Source: an uncultured Eubacteriales bacterium
GTDB taxonomy: Bacteria > Bacillota > Clostridia > Christensenellales > Aristaeellaceae
Assembly (NCBI GenBank): GCA_900542445.1
Contig: UQNN01000004.1
Coordinates: 1-64,000 of the forward strand
Direction of reading: 5' to 3'
DNA length: 64,000 nucleotides
Positions 1-7,566 of this stretch are shown piece by piece (the stretch's first letter is position 1; every line of letters starts with the position of its first letter). The translations under genes and the position numbers were made by a program. The notes under the pieces are model-generated. The model was given only the letters and a program-made list of their open reading frames with translations, searched no databases and was not told where the DNA came from.

Positions 1-2
1 CG

Positions 3-353
3 GCGGAGACCCTGCCGCCGTATGTGCCGAAGGGATACGCGGCGGAACTGGCCGAGTGCCTGCGGTATTATCGGAAGATCAAGGGCGATACGCAGACGTT
101 CACCGGGTATTCATCAGGTGGTTGGTCTTATGCTTTTATCCCCTTGCAGGCGATGCGGATTGCGCCGACCGTAACGGGCGGCGGGAAGTTTTATTACACT
201 CTGGGAAGTTCTCAGGGAACAACAACCGAAACTGCAACAGCGCACAAAACAAACGTCAACAGAGCAATTATTAAATGTGCAATCACTGAAACAGGTATTT
301 TGACGGGTACGATATCGCCGCAAGGAGATATTGACATTTCTGCCGACCTGTAA
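3..353 (+). CDS. Phage tail/structural protein, C-terminal part (5' end outside window)
   Basis: The reading frame is open from the first bases of the window (AETLPPYVPKGYAAELAECLRYY in two overlapping pieces) and ends at 353, so only the last ~116 residues are seen. The LPPYVPKGYAAELAECLRYY stretch is a pattern common at the C-terminal region of tail or receptor-binding proteins of Gram-positive phages; that assignment is from family knowledge and from the downstream fibre, endolysin and holin genes. An internal GTG at 24 is not the true start because the frame continues upstream. The next gene starts 12 bases after the stop. Confidence 0.6.
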   Translation, partial: AETLPPYVPKGYAAELAECLRYYRKIKGDTQTFTGYSSGGWSYAFIPLQAMRIAPTVTGGGKFYYTLGSSQGTTTETATAHKTNVNRAIIKCAITETGILTGTISPQGDIDISADL

Positions 354-365
354 AGGAGGGATGAC

Positions 366-740
366 ATGGACACGGAGAGCTGCAAAGTGCTGGTGCAGAC
401 CGACGACGCGGGGCGCGTGACGGCGATCAACAGCGACGCGTTTGTGAGCGGCGACGGCTGGACGCAGATTGACGAGGGCGTGGGAGACCGATACAGGCAC
501 GCGCAGAACAACTATCTGCTCAAGCCGCTCACGGATGAGCGCGGCGTGTACCGCTACAAGCTCGTGGACGGGCTGGTTGCGCAGCGGACACAGGCCGAGA
601 TGGACGCGGACTTTGACGCATTGCCCGCGCCGCCGCTGACGACTGAGGAGCGCGTGAACAACGTGGAGCAGCGCACGGACGCGCTGGAATCCGCAAACGA
701 CGATCTGATTTTGATGATGGCTGATTTGATTGGAGGTTAA
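366..740 (+). CDS. Small phage tail-region protein, function unknown
   Basis: 124 residues, starting at an ATG preceded by AAAGGAGG (about 352-359). The first ~70 residues form a small beta-rich domain (VLVQTDDAGRVTAINSDAF, then a DGWTQIDEG segment), a pattern seen in short proteins encoded between tail-fibre genes of Firmicutes phages. The C-terminal ~35 residues (EERVNNVEQRTDALESAN) look helical and may form a short coiled coil. It lies in the same orientation and closely spaced with the other phage genes. No catalytic motif was seen; a structural or tail-assembly role is inference from position. Confidence 0.6.
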   Translation: MDTESCKVLVQTDDAGRVTAINSDAFVSGDGWTQIDEGVGDRYRHAQNNYLLKPLTDERGVYRYKLVDGLVAQRTQAEMDADFDALPAPPLTTEERVNNVEQRTDALESANDDLILMMADLIGG

Positions 741-745
741 AACTT

Positions 746-901
746 ATGAAGACCTTGAACACGCTGAAAATGAAAATCATGGTGCGGGCTTTCCGCATCC
801 GAATCAGGAACGGTGAAAACTTTGAAGATATCGCGGCGGATTATCCCGCACTGACGACCGACGACCTGGAAGCCATCCGCGAAGCGCTGAACATGGGCTG
901 A
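746..901 (+). CDS. Very short phage protein (51 aa), XkdX-position
   Basis: A 51-codon frame, MKTLNTLKMKIMVRAF at its start and DDLEAIREALNMG at its end, begins 5 bases after the previous stop with TTGGAGG (731-736) upstream at a good distance. Small basic/acidic proteins of this size commonly sit at this place in Firmicutes tail operons (XkdX-like position), but the sequence itself is not a clear XkdX match. The next gene starts 10 bases later. No function can be given. Confidence 0.5.
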   Translation: MKTLNTLKMKIMVRAFRIRIRNGENFEDIAADYPALTTDDLEAIREALNMG

Positions 902-911
902 GGTGGCGACT

Positions 912-2066
912 ATGTTTGATGCGAGGAAAGGCCAAATTACCATTACGCGAGGCGATACGGGCTTGTTGGCGATTGTGCCAACAGGCTATGTACCGACGAG
1001 CCAAGACCGTATGTTTTTCATGGTGGCGGAAATGCCGGACGGCAGGATCGTCATCAACAAAACGGTCACGCCGGATGACGACGGCGTTTGTAAGCTCATG
1101 TTTTCCGGAACGGATACGGAGAACCTCTCCAAAAGGCACAGAGAATATACCTATGCGATTCGGTTTGCGCTGGACGTAACGGAAAGCAACGGAAAGATTA
1201 CGGGTTATCGGGAAATGATCACGCCTGAACCGCCTGGATGTTTTGTCGTGCTTGAAGCAAACGGATGCCCTGCATGCACCTGTGAGACCCAAAATGTGGG
1301 CAACATGGAGGTCAAGCTTGAATCCTTCCGCGGCCCGAAGGGAGACAGGGGCGCAAAAGGCGAACCGGGCAAGGATGCCGTCATCGACGCGACGCTGACC
1401 CAGGAGGGGGAGGCGGCGGACGCGGCCGCAACGGGTAAGCGGCTGGCGGAAATCGAGAAGGCTGTTGCTGAGAAGGCCGACAAAGCGCGCCAGAATATCC
1501 TGATCGGCAGCGAAACGGGCAATCCTGTATCTGTCTCTGACGCTTTTTCCGCGCCGCTGTGCGGGCTGACTGTCTACGGCAAGAGTACGCAGGATGGCAC
1601 ACCAAGCCCGGATAACCCGGCGCCGATCGTGAGTGCGGGGGACGGCGGAACAATCTTGGTGACGGTCGGCGATGGGGCGGATGAGCGGCAGACGATCGCC
1701 CTGCAAACGCCCAACGGCCTGCGCGGCATCCCAGTCACGTCCGGCGGCAACTATACTGACCCTAGCGGGCAACAGTGGATGTGCGATGAGGTGGACTTGA
1801 AGAGAGGGGTACGGGTGCAGAGGGTTGATAAGGGTGCTTTCGATTCCACCAAAGCGCTGGCTGAGCAGAATGCAATACTCGCCACCCCCGTTGAAGCCCC
1901 GCTCACCCCCGACGAACTTACCGCCTACAAAGCGCTGACTACCTACGCGCCCGACACCGTGGTGCAAGCCGCAGACGGCGCGGGGTTGAAACTGGACTAT
2001 CAAAGAGACGTGAACATCGCGATCAAAAATCTTGAGGACGCGATTGCGTCTATGACTACAACCTAA
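912..2066 (+). CDS. Phage tail fibre / minor structural protein with collagen-like segment
   Basis: 384 residues from ATG 912; GAGGTGG lies 5 bases upstream, which favours 912 over the in-frame GTG at 903. Residues ~1-130 form a beta-rich N-terminal domain (ITITRGDTGLLAIVPTGY). A short collagen-like Gly-X-Y run follows (GPKGDRGAKGEPGKDA, about 140-155), then an Ala/Glu/Lys helical linker (ATGKRLAEIEKAVAEKADKA) and a C-terminal domain. The layout of head domain, GXY spacer and trimerising helix is typical of distal tail fibres or upper baseplate proteins. Adhesion to the host surface is inference from this architecture. Confidence 0.65.
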   Translation: MFDARKGQITITRGDTGLLAIVPTGYVPTSQDRMFFMVAEMPDGRIVINKTVTPDDDGVCKLMFSGTDTENLSKRHREYTYAIRFALDVTESNGKITGYREMITPEPPGCFVVLEANGCPACTCETQNVGNMEVKLESFRGPKGDRGAKGEPGKDAVIDATLTQEGEAADAAATGKRLAEIEKAVAEKADKARQNILIGSETGNPVSVSDAFSAPLCGLTVYGKSTQDGTPSPDNPAPIVSAGDGGTILVTVGDGADERQTIALQTPNGLRGIPVTSGGNYTDPSGQQWMCDEVDLKRGVRVQRVDKGAFDSTKALAEQNAILATPVEAPLTPDELTAYKALTTYAPDTVVQAADGAGLKLDYQRDVNIAIKNLEDAIASMTTT

Positions 2067-2080
2067 AGGAGGAAAAGCAT

Positions 2081-2323
2081 ATGGCAATCAAAAGCAAAGC
2101 CCGGCACGACCTGACCCTGCGCTCCATCAAGCGCGAGATTGCCGCCGGGCGAGATGTGGCCTATTGGCTGGACAAGGCATACACCCATCTTGACAGCGGC
2201 TTGCTGACGGAAGACGACATCGCGGAGATTGAAGCCCTTGCACAGGCGTACTACGACGCGCTGGACGTGGTGGAGAAAGAAGAGACGACTGAGGATGGAA
2301 TTCCGCGTTATGTGACGGAGTAA
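2081..2323 (+). CDS. Small phage hypothetical protein
   Basis: 80 residues, ATG at 2081 with AAAGGAGG 2066-2073 upstream. The protein is charged and predicted mostly helical (SIKREIAAGRDVAYWLDKAY, then an acidic C-terminus EKEETTEDG). It follows the fibre gene by 14 bases and belongs to the same unit. No recognisable domain; a chaperone or tail-associated role is only a guess from position. Confidence 0.55.
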   Translation: MAIKSKARHDLTLRSIKREIAAGRDVAYWLDKAYTHLDSGLLTEDDIAEIEALAQAYYDALDVVEKEETTEDGIPRYVTE

Positions 2324-2426
2324 TATACTCGTTCTTCCGAATGGGGTGTATTTTGTCTATTCAAGAATCAAGTTAAACATTTTAACAGCAAAAAGCTTGA
2401 CTTGAGTAAAAAGGAGCGTGAGAACG

Positions 2427-3047
2427 ATGATTGACGCAACAACCGCCATCCGCACGGCGCGGGCGCTGATCGGAACGGCGTACAGCGAGCTGGACTGCAT
2501 CAACCTCATCAAGAAGGTCATCCGCACAGCGCCGGGCGGCGACAAAAACTACACGACGGCGGGCACGAACGACCTCTGGAACAGCGACAGCAAGAGCGCC
2601 AAATATCGGGATTTGACGTGGAAGCAGGAAGGTATTTCCGGCGCGAAGGCGGGCATGCTGGCGTTCATGGGCGTGGGCACGGGCGACGTGAACCACACCG
2701 GGCTGGTGACGGAGTGCGGCACGGTGATCCACTCAAGCAAGAGCCGGGGAGACGTGGTCGAAACCGCGCTGACGGAAAAAGCGGGGTGGAACGGGCTGGG
2801 GGAGCATCGGATGATTGCAGTGGACGGAGAAGAGACGGCGGACAGCGCCGAGGGCGAGAGCGTCACCGTCTGCGCACAGGGCGGCCTTCGGATGCGGAAA
2901 AAGCCGAAAGGGCGCTATATGCAGATGATCCCGGACGGCGCACAGCTCGCCGTGCTGGAGGAAAAAGACGGCTGGCTGCGGGTGGAATATCGCGGCTTTA
3001 CGGGCTGGATCAGCGGGGGATATTGCTGCAAGGCCGGGGAGGACTAA
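2427..3047 (+). CDS. Phage endolysin: NlpC/P60 peptidase with C-terminal SH3 domain
   Basis: 206 residues. ATG 2427 is chosen because AAGGAG ends at 2416, ten bases before it; the in-frame GTG at 2418 has no room for a ribosome site. Catalytic Cys24 lies in ELDCINLI, His90 in VNHTGLV, and His102 in VIHSS, in the order and spacing of NlpC/P60 cysteine peptidases. Residues ~140-200 form a bacterial SH3 module (GLRMRKKPKG ... WISGGY) expected to bind the wall. It hydrolyses peptide links in peptidoglycan to release phage. The holin gene follows, as in a normal lysis cassette. Confidence 0.8.
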   Translation: MIDATTAIRTARALIGTAYSELDCINLIKKVIRTAPGGDKNYTTAGTNDLWNSDSKSAKYRDLTWKQEGISGAKAGMLAFMGVGTGDVNHTGLVTECGTVIHSSKSRGDVVETALTEKAGWNGLGEHRMIAVDGEETADSAEGESVTVCAQGGLRMRKKPKGRYMQMIPDGAQLAVLEEKDGWLRVEYRGFTGWISGGYCCKAGED

Positions 3048-3114
3048 AAAAACACGCGGGAAAGCGTGGAATGAGGCAAGCGGAAAAGACAAAAGAATGA
3101 AGGGGGAAACGGAC

Positions 3115-3555
3115 ATGGAAGACAAGGCGATGCAGGTTGTGCAGGGTGTGAAACCGAACGTGGTGAACTGGATCGGCGCGGCGATTGGCGCGGCGCTGGC
3201 ATGGTGGACGGGGCTGCCGCCGCTGGCACAGGCGCTTTTGATCGTGCAGGGCGCGGACATTGTGACCGGACTGCTGTGCGCGGTGACGGGAAAATCCCGC
3301 AAGACGGAAAGCGGAAAGGTTTCTTCCGGCGCGCTGCTGATGGGCGTGATGAAAAAGGGGCTTGAGTGGCTGGTCGTCGGCGTTTGCGTGAGCGTAGGCA
3401 ACGGGCTGGGCATGACGAGCGTCTGCGGCGCGGCGATGACCTATATGATTGCCACGGAGCTGGTGAGTTTGATCGAGAATCTGGAAATCTTTGGTTTGAA
3501 TGTGCCGCTGCTGGGAAAGCTGCTGGACGTGGCGCAGGGAGAGAAAAAAGAATAG
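3115..3555 (+). CDS. Phage holin, phage_holin_4 (TcdE/phiCp1) family
   Basis: 146 residues; ATG 3115 has AGGGGG at 3101-3106, and the in-frame ATG at 3097 lacks a site. Three hydrophobic stretches are visible (WIGAAIGAALAWWTGLP, ALLIVQGADIVTGLLCAV, VVGVCVSVGNGLGM) and the motif GADIVTGLLCAVTGKSRK is characteristic of the Bacteriophage holin family 4. It would form membrane lesions that let the preceding endolysin reach the wall. It is the last phage gene before the tRNA genes, so the prophage right end is probably nearby. Confidence 0.82.
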   Translation: MEDKAMQVVQGVKPNVVNWIGAAIGAALAWWTGLPPLAQALLIVQGADIVTGLLCAVTGKSRKTESGKVSSGALLMGVMKKGLEWLVVGVCVSVGNGLGMTSVCGAAMTYMIATELVSLIENLEIFGLNVPLLGKLLDVAQGEKKE

Positions 3556-3602
3556 CATTTTAGCGGAAACACAGGATTCGGACGCAAAAACAAAAAAAGG
3601 GG

Positions 3603-3631
3603 TTGACAAAATCATCCGGCTATCCTATAAT
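3603..3631 (+). promoter_or_regulatory. Promoter for the tRNA-Ser pair
   Basis: Perfect consensus: TTGACA at 3603-3608, 17-bp spacer, TATAAT at 3626-3631, about 25 bases before the first tRNA gene. Expected to drive both serine tRNA genes. Confidence 0.8.
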
Positions 3632-3655
3632 AAATGTCGCTGGTTCAAGCAGACT

Positions 3656-3744
3656 GGAGAGATGGCCGAGTGGTTTATGGCGCTGGTCTTGAAAACCAGT
3701 GATACCGTAAGGTACCGGGGGTTCGAATCCCTCTCTCTCCGCCA
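3656..3744 (+). tRNA. tRNA-Ser (anticodon TGA)
   Basis: Class II tRNA with 7-bp acceptor stem GGAGAGA (3656-3662) pairing with TCTCTCC (3734-3740). The anticodon loop CTTGAAA gives TGA, a variable arm follows, and the T-loop is GTTCGAATCC. CCA is encoded at 3742-3744. It reads UCA and related serine codons. Confidence 0.93.
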
Positions 3745-3778
3745 TTTTTTATGGCGAATTGCATAGCATATCGGTCGT

Positions 3779-3870
3779 GCAGAAGTACCCAAGAGGCCGA
3801 AGGGGCTCCCCTGCTAAGGGAGTAGGCTGCGGTAAGCGGCGCGAGGGTTCAAATCCCTCCTTCTGCGCCA
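3779..3870 (+). tRNA. tRNA-Ser (anticodon GCT)
   Basis: Class II tRNA with acceptor GCAGAAG (3779-3785) pairing with CTTCTGC (3860-3866). The anticodon loop CTGCTAA gives GCT, with a long variable arm, T-loop GGTTCAAATCC and encoded CCA (3868-3870). It reads AGC/AGU. Its last 20 bases are the seed of the tandem repeat downstream. Confidence 0.92.
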
Positions 3871-4240
3871 AGAAAGAGACTTTGAGAAATCAGAGTCTCT
3901 TTTGTTTTTGCAAAGAAAATTAGGAGGCGCGGAGGGATTTGAACCGCGAGGAGGTGAATAAGGCCGCAGTGCGGCCTTAGAGCCGAGCGGACCGACGAGT
4001 GTCGAGAGAGGAGAGACAAATCCCTCCTTCTGCGCCAAGAAAGAGACTTTGAGAAATCAGAGTCTCTTTTGTTTTTGCAAAGAAAATTAGGAGGCGCGGA
4101 GGGATTTGAACCGCGAGGAGGTGAATAAAGCCGCAGTGCGGCCTTAGAGCCGAGCGGACCGACGAGTGTCGAGTGAGGAGAGACAAATCCCTCCTTCTGC
4201 GCCAAGAAAGAGACTTTGAGGAATCAGAATCTCTGCTTTT
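3851..4240 (+). repeat. 167-bp tandem repeat derived from the tRNA-Ser 3' end (2 full copies plus a partial third)
   Basis: Copies begin at 3851, 4018 and 4185, each with the tRNA 3' end (AAATCCCTCCTTCTGCGCCA). The period is exactly 167. Each unit continues with the terminator hairpin, then an inverted, 4-base-shorter copy of the same tRNA end (GGCGCGGAGGGATTTGAACC, 3926-3945 in unit 1), and a GGCCGCAGTGCGGCC hairpin. The third copy decays after about 50 bases. Apparent minus-strand reading frames here are by-products of the repeat. The structure looks like repeated use of a tRNA 3' end as an attachment site, or unequal exchange between such ends; this is inference. Confidence 0.85.
3873..3909 (+). 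terminator. Terminator after tRNA-Ser(GCT)
   Basis: AGAGACT ... AGTCTCT stem with a 12-base loop followed by TTTTGTTTTT. The same hairpin recurs in each copy of the 167-bp repeat. Confidence 0.7.
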
Positions 4241-4361
4241 TTCTGCGGTAAACAAATTTTGTGAAAATGCGGATGCGCAATGTGCGCACCGACGGCGATT
4301 TTCTGATTAGAAAAGACGGAAAGCGCTTTTAGATCCCAAAGTGACTGAAAGAAAGAGCGGA

Positions 4362-4390
4362 TAGACAGACGGGAAAAAATATGTTACAAT
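4362..4390 (+). promoter_or_regulatory. Promoter of the alarmone synthetase gene
   Basis: TAGACA (4362-4367), 17-bp spacer, TACAAT (4385-4390). The expected start of transcription near 4397 leaves too little room for the GTG at 4410 and supports a start at 4416 or 4440. Confidence 0.6.
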
Positions 4391-4439
4391 TATCGTATCA
4401 AAAAAATGGGTGACAATGCCTGTAAAAGTGGGAAAAGCC

Positions 4440-5126
4440 ATGAGAAACAATGAATTGAGAGGCCCGACGGCCATCGATACGGATATCATTCCATCCGACA
4501 GCGAACATGTTTTTGCACAGGAGGCGCTCTATCAGGAGGCGATGATGCGCTATCACTGCGCGATTTTGGAGATGCGCACCAAGCTGGAGGTGCTTTCCAA
4601 GGACATGACGGTGCGCTATCGCCGCAACCCGATTGAATTCATCGAAAGCCGATTGAAAAAGCCGTCTTCCATCGCGCGCAAGCTCAAGAAAATGGGGCTT
4701 GAGGTGACGGTGGACAACATGACGCAGCACCTGTCGGATATCGCGGGCATTCGTGTGCTGTGCGCCTACATCGACGACATTTATGAAATTGCGCGGATGC
4801 TGGCGCGGCAGAAAGATGTCAAGATCATCACGGTGAAGGACTACATCAAAACGCCGAAGGACAACGGATACAGAAGCTATCACCTGATTGTCGAAATTCC
4901 GGTGTATTTCAGCGACAAGGTGCGGCCGGTGCGATGCGAAATTCAGATCCGCACGATTGCAATGGACTTCTGGGCGACGCTCGACCATGATATGCAATAC
5001 AAAAAGCAGGTGGAGGACAGCGAGGCCATCATGCGGGAACTCAAGGAATGCGCGGATGTGATCCATCAGACGGACGAAAAAATGATGCGGCTGCGCGAGA
5101 GAATCCACCGCATTGATCCGGAATAA
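4440..5126 (+). CDS. Small alarmone synthetase (RelQ/YjbM-type (p)ppGpp synthetase)
   Basis: 228 residues from ATG 4440 (GGGA at 4430-4433); ATG 4416 is a possible alternative. It has only the RelA/SpoT synthetase domain, with no HD hydrolase or TGS domain, as in RelP/RelQ proteins of Firmicutes. Visible motifs are SDIAGIRVLCAYIDDI, KDNGYRSYHLIVEIP (the GYRS substrate loop) and EIQIRTIAMDFWATLDH carrying the catalytic Glu. It transfers pyrophosphate from ATP to GDP/GTP in the cytosol as part of the stringent response. It stands alone with its own promoter. Confidence 0.85.
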   Translation: MRNNELRGPTAIDTDIIPSDSEHVFAQEALYQEAMMRYHCAILEMRTKLEVLSKDMTVRYRRNPIEFIESRLKKPSSIARKLKKMGLEVTVDNMTQHLSDIAGIRVLCAYIDDIYEIARMLARQKDVKIITVKDYIKTPKDNGYRSYHLIVEIPVYFSDKVRPVRCEIQIRTIAMDFWATLDHDMQYKKQVEDSEAIMRELKECADVIHQTDEKMMRLRERIHRIDPE

Positions 5127-5161
5127 ATTGACAGGTAAATTTGTCGAAAAGCAAAATATAG

Positions 5162-5190
5162 TTGACAGCTTGGCGCGGCGGGCCTATAAT
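5162..5190 (+). promoter_or_regulatory. Perfect consensus promoter, distal, for the DUF951-lepB unit
   Basis: TTGACA (5162-5167), 17-bp spacer, TATAAT (5185-5190). It lies 54 bases upstream of a second promoter in the same orientation. Confidence 0.8.
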
Positions 5191-5215
5191 GGTTTCAGCC
5201 GACGACGGATTGGGC

Positions 5216-5244
5216 TTGAAAAGAAGAAAGGCCCCTGCTATAAT
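5216..5244 (+). promoter_or_regulatory. Proximal promoter for the DUF951-lepB unit
   Basis: TTGAAA (5216-5221), 17-bp spacer, TATAAT (5239-5244). It is 32 bases from the GTG start at 5276, so tandem promoters serve the unit. Confidence 0.75.
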
Positions 5245-5275
5245 GGGCGTCGACGCACAAAAGGAGGCGGCAGGC

Positions 5276-5494
5276 GTGGACGAGTTGTTATTGGGCGATT
5301 TGGTGCAGATGCGCAAAACACACCCCTGCGGCAGCGACAAGTGGACGGTGATTCGCGTGGGCGCGGACATCAAGATTCGCTGTTCGGGCTGCGGACGCAT
5401 TGTGATGATGGATCGCGCGGACTTTACCAAGCGAATGAAAAAGGTGATCGCGCACGCGACGGAGCCGATTCGCGGAACCAACGAGACGGATTAA
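5276..5494 (+). CDS. DUF951 family protein
   Basis: 72 residues from GTG 5276, chosen because AAGGAGG ends eight bases upstream; longer in-frame starts would begin inside the promoter region. It matches the DUF951 pattern: LLGDLVQMRKTHPCGSDKW, then a CSGCGR Cys pair and a basic C-terminal helix (DFTKRMKKVI). The HPCG and CxxC cysteines suggest a small metal-binding or nucleic-acid-binding fold, but the biochemical role of the family is unknown. lepB follows after 26 bases and is probably cotranscribed. Confidence 0.8.
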   Translation: MDELLLGDLVQMRKTHPCGSDKWTVIRVGADIKIRCSGCGRIVMMDRADFTKRMKKVIAHATEPIRGTNETD

Positions 5495-5520
5495 ATTGAA
5501 GGAAACGAGGCGCATTTTTG

Positions 5521-6090
5521 ATGGAGCAGGAAAAGAAGGCCAAAGAAAAAAAGGAGAAGCCGAAAAAAAGCTTGCAGCGTGAAATTTTTGAATGGATCAT
5601 GGTTCTGGTTGTGGCGGCGGCGCTGGCGTTTGTCGTTCGCACCTTCATCTTTGAACCGGTTCGCGTGGACGGAAGCTCCATGCTCAATACGCTGGAAAAC
5701 AATGAATTCATGATCGCGACGAAGTTCGACTATCTGGCGGGCGACCCGGAGCGGTTTGACGTTGTGATCTGCGACTATCCGAACACGGACGACGGCATGT
5801 ATCGCGTCAAGCGCGTGATTGGCCTGCCGGGCGAAACGATTGAGCTGAAAAAAGGCGAGCTGTATGTCAACGGCGAATTTGTTGAGCAGAACTTCGAGAT
5901 GACGCCCAATGAGACGGACTTCGGGCCGTTCACGGTGCCGGAAGGGCATTACTTTGTGATGGGCGACAACCGCAACAACAGCAAGGACAGCCGCAGCCCG
6001 ATGGTCGGTGCGCTGGAGCGCAAGATGATCAAGGGCCACGTGCGCTGCGTGGTATTCCCGCTGAGCAAGGCGAGAATTTTGGGCAAGTAA
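5521..6090 (+). CDS. lepB: Signal peptidase I
   Basis: 189 residues; ATG 5521. A lysine-rich cytosolic N-terminus is followed by one membrane segment (WIMVLVVAAALAFVVRTFIF, ~25-44). Catalytic Ser53 lies in RVDGSSMLNTL and the general base Lys97 in YRVKRVIGLPGE; the C-terminal box GDNRNNSKDSR is intact. It cleaves signal peptides at the outer face of the membrane. The length and single anchor match Gram-positive type I enzymes. Several exported proteins in this window (the flavoprotein reductases, the DctP binding protein, the large PG-binding protein) are likely clients. Confidence 0.93.
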   Translation: MEQEKKAKEKKEKPKKSLQREIFEWIMVLVVAAALAFVVRTFIFEPVRVDGSSMLNTLENNEFMIATKFDYLAGDPERFDVVICDYPNTDDGMYRVKRVIGLPGETIELKKGELYVNGEFVEQNFEMTPNETDFGPFTVPEGHYFVMGDNRNNSKDSRSPMVGALERKMIKGHVRCVVFPLSKARILGK

Positions 6091-6096
6091 AGAAGA

Positions 6097-6126
6097 AGGC
6101 GGGCCTTTTGAAAGGTCCGCCTGTTT
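6097..6126 (+). terminator. Terminator of the lepB unit
   Basis: AGGCGGGCCTTT / AAAGGTCCGCCT stem with a two-base loop, followed by GTTTT, seven bases after the lepB stop. Confidence 0.75.
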
Positions 6127-6157
6127 TGAACGAAAAAAACAGCACAGGATAAAAGAG

Positions 6158-6190
6158 AAGGTGTTGGGTGAATGGCCCGACACCTTTTAT
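6158..6190. terminator. Second hairpin between convergent units
   Basis: AAGGTGTTGGG ... CCCGACACCTTTT stem-loop with a T-rich tail. It lies between lepB and the convergent alcohol dehydrogenase unit and could act on either. Confidence 0.6.
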
Positions 6191-6233
6191 TTGGATAAAG
6201 CATTGAGAAAAAGCAGGGGAAAAAGAGACAAAA

Positions 6234-6355
6234 TCACGCGTCGGAAAGCGCTGCCGTATATCTGCGGAGGGCCGAGACGGCGTAGAACATGACGAGCAAT
6301 TCCGTGATGGGCATGGCCAGCCACAGGGAAAGAACAAAATCCAATGTCAAAGGCT
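6234..6355 (-). pseudogene. Remnant: C-terminal tail of a MATE-family efflux protein
   Basis: On the minus strand directly after the alcohol dehydrogenase stop, a frame reads LTLDFVLSLWLAMPITELL, continues VMFYAVSALRRYTAALSDA, and then stops (TGA at 6236-6234). The pattern of a final hydrophobic helix with WLAMPITELL followed by a short basic end is typical of the last transmembrane segment of MATE multidrug exporters. Only ~40 residues remain and there is no start, so it is read as a gene relic left by a deletion joining it to the dehydrogenase. The identification rests on pattern recognition. Confidence 0.5.
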
Positions 6356-6358
6356 TTT

Positions 6359-7540
6359 TCAGTGATTGGCCGCCTTGTAAATGGCGAGCATATCGGATTC
6401 ATCCAGACGTTTGGCAGATCCGAGGAGGCCGCCGACGGCGATTTTGCACTTATGCGCCAGCTCGCAAAGCTGGTCTTCGGTGGGGTGAACGCCCAATTCG
6501 CCGAGGCTGGTGGGCATATGGATGGAGCGGAAGAAATCCTCCATTCGCTCGATGCCGAGAAGGGCGGTTTCATCGTCGGACAGACCGAGTTCCACGCCCA
6601 TGACGTTATGCGCAAAGCGGACGAAGCGCGGCATGCAGTTCTGATAGACATAGCGCGCCCAGCTGCCCCAGACGGCGGCGAGACCCGCGCCGTGCGCCAC
6701 GTCAAACATGCCGCCCAGCTCATGCTCAAGACGGTGGGAAGCAAAATCGCTCTCGCTGTGGCCGCAGCCGGTCAGGCCGTTATGAGAAAGGCTGCCTGCC
6801 CACATGACCTCGGCGCGCGCGTCGTAATTTTGGGGATCGTCGCGGAGGATGAGCGCCTGCGCCATGACGGTGCGCAGCAGGCCTTCGGCGATGCTGTCCG
6901 TGATTTCCATCGCGTCGCCCTGAACAAAGTAGCGCTCCATGGTGTGCATGAGAATATCGGTGCAGCCGCAGGCGGTCTGATAATCCGGCAGAGTCATGGT
7001 CAATTCGGGATTCATGACGGCGAATTTCGGGCGGCAGATATCGTCGTTATAGCCGCGCTTGATGCCGCCCTCCTCTTTGGTGATGACGGAGGAATCGCTC
7101 ATTTCGCTGCCGGAAGCGGCGATGGTCAGCACCACGCCGATGGGCAGACAGCCCTCGGCCTTGCGCTTGTGATCGTAGAGATCCCAGACGTCGCCGTCCA
7201 TGCACATGCCGTAGCCGATGGCCTTGGCAGAGTCGATGACGCTGCCGCCGCCGACGGCAAGGATGAAGTCAACGCCTTCCTTTTTGCACAGGTCGATGCC
7301 CTGATAGACGAGGGAGAGATGCGGGTTGGGGACGACGCCGCCAAGCTGGACATGCGCGACGTTCGCCGCGTTGAGGGACGCTTCGATCTGGTCGAGCAGG
7401 CCGCTGCGGCGCGCGCTCTGGCCGCCGAAATGAATCAGAACCTTTTTGCAGCCCTGCGCGCGGACGAGGTCGCCGACCTGCTTATGGGTATCTTTGCCGA
7501 AATAGACGTGGGTAGGGGTGTAATAGCTGAAATTGCTCAT
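6359..7540 (-). CDS. Iron-containing alcohol dehydrogenase (YqhD/BdhA-like)
   Basis: 393 residues. The N-terminal nucleotide-binding half contains GGGSVIDSAKAIGYG (~97-111). The metal ligands of group III dehydrogenases are all present: Asp195 and His199 (CTDILMHT), His269 and His283 (SHRLEHELGG, VAHGAGLAAVW). It fits the NADPH-dependent butanol/aldehyde reductase branch, reducing aldehydes or butanal to alcohols in the cytosol during fermentation; the exact substrate is not readable. It follows a 72-codon gene by 26 bases and probably shares its promoter. Confidence 0.88.
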   Translation of the reverse strand: MSNFSYYTPTHVYFGKDTHKQVGDLVRAQGCKKVLIHFGGQSARRSGLLDQIEASLNAANVAHVQLGGVVPNPHLSLVYQGIDLCKKEGVDFILAVGGGSVIDSAKAIGYGMCMDGDVWDLYDHKRKAEGCLPIGVVLTIAASGSEMSDSSVITKEEGGIKRGYNDDICRPKFAVMNPELTMTLPDYQTACGCTDILMHTMERYFVQGDAMEITDSIAEGLLRTVMAQALILRDDPQNYDARAEVMWAGSLSHNGLTGCGHSESDFASHRLEHELGGMFDVAHGAGLAAVWGSWARYVYQNCMPRFVRFAHNVMGVELGLSDDETALLGIERMEDFFRSIHMPTSLGELGVHPTEDQLCELAHKCKIAVGGLLGSAKRLDESDMLAIYKAANH

Positions 7541-7566
7541 GAAGAAAAAACCTCCTCATCGGTGTG

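Noticed and set aside
3851..4240. Possible CRISPR array
   Set aside because: Units are 167 bp, nearly identical throughout, with no unique spacers and no cas genes.
3814..4255. Overlapping minus-strand frames (RRRRDLNPRAA-type peptide)
   Set aside because: Generated by tRNA-Ser sequence and its 167-bp repeats; this peptide is a well-known artefact of tRNA 3' ends.
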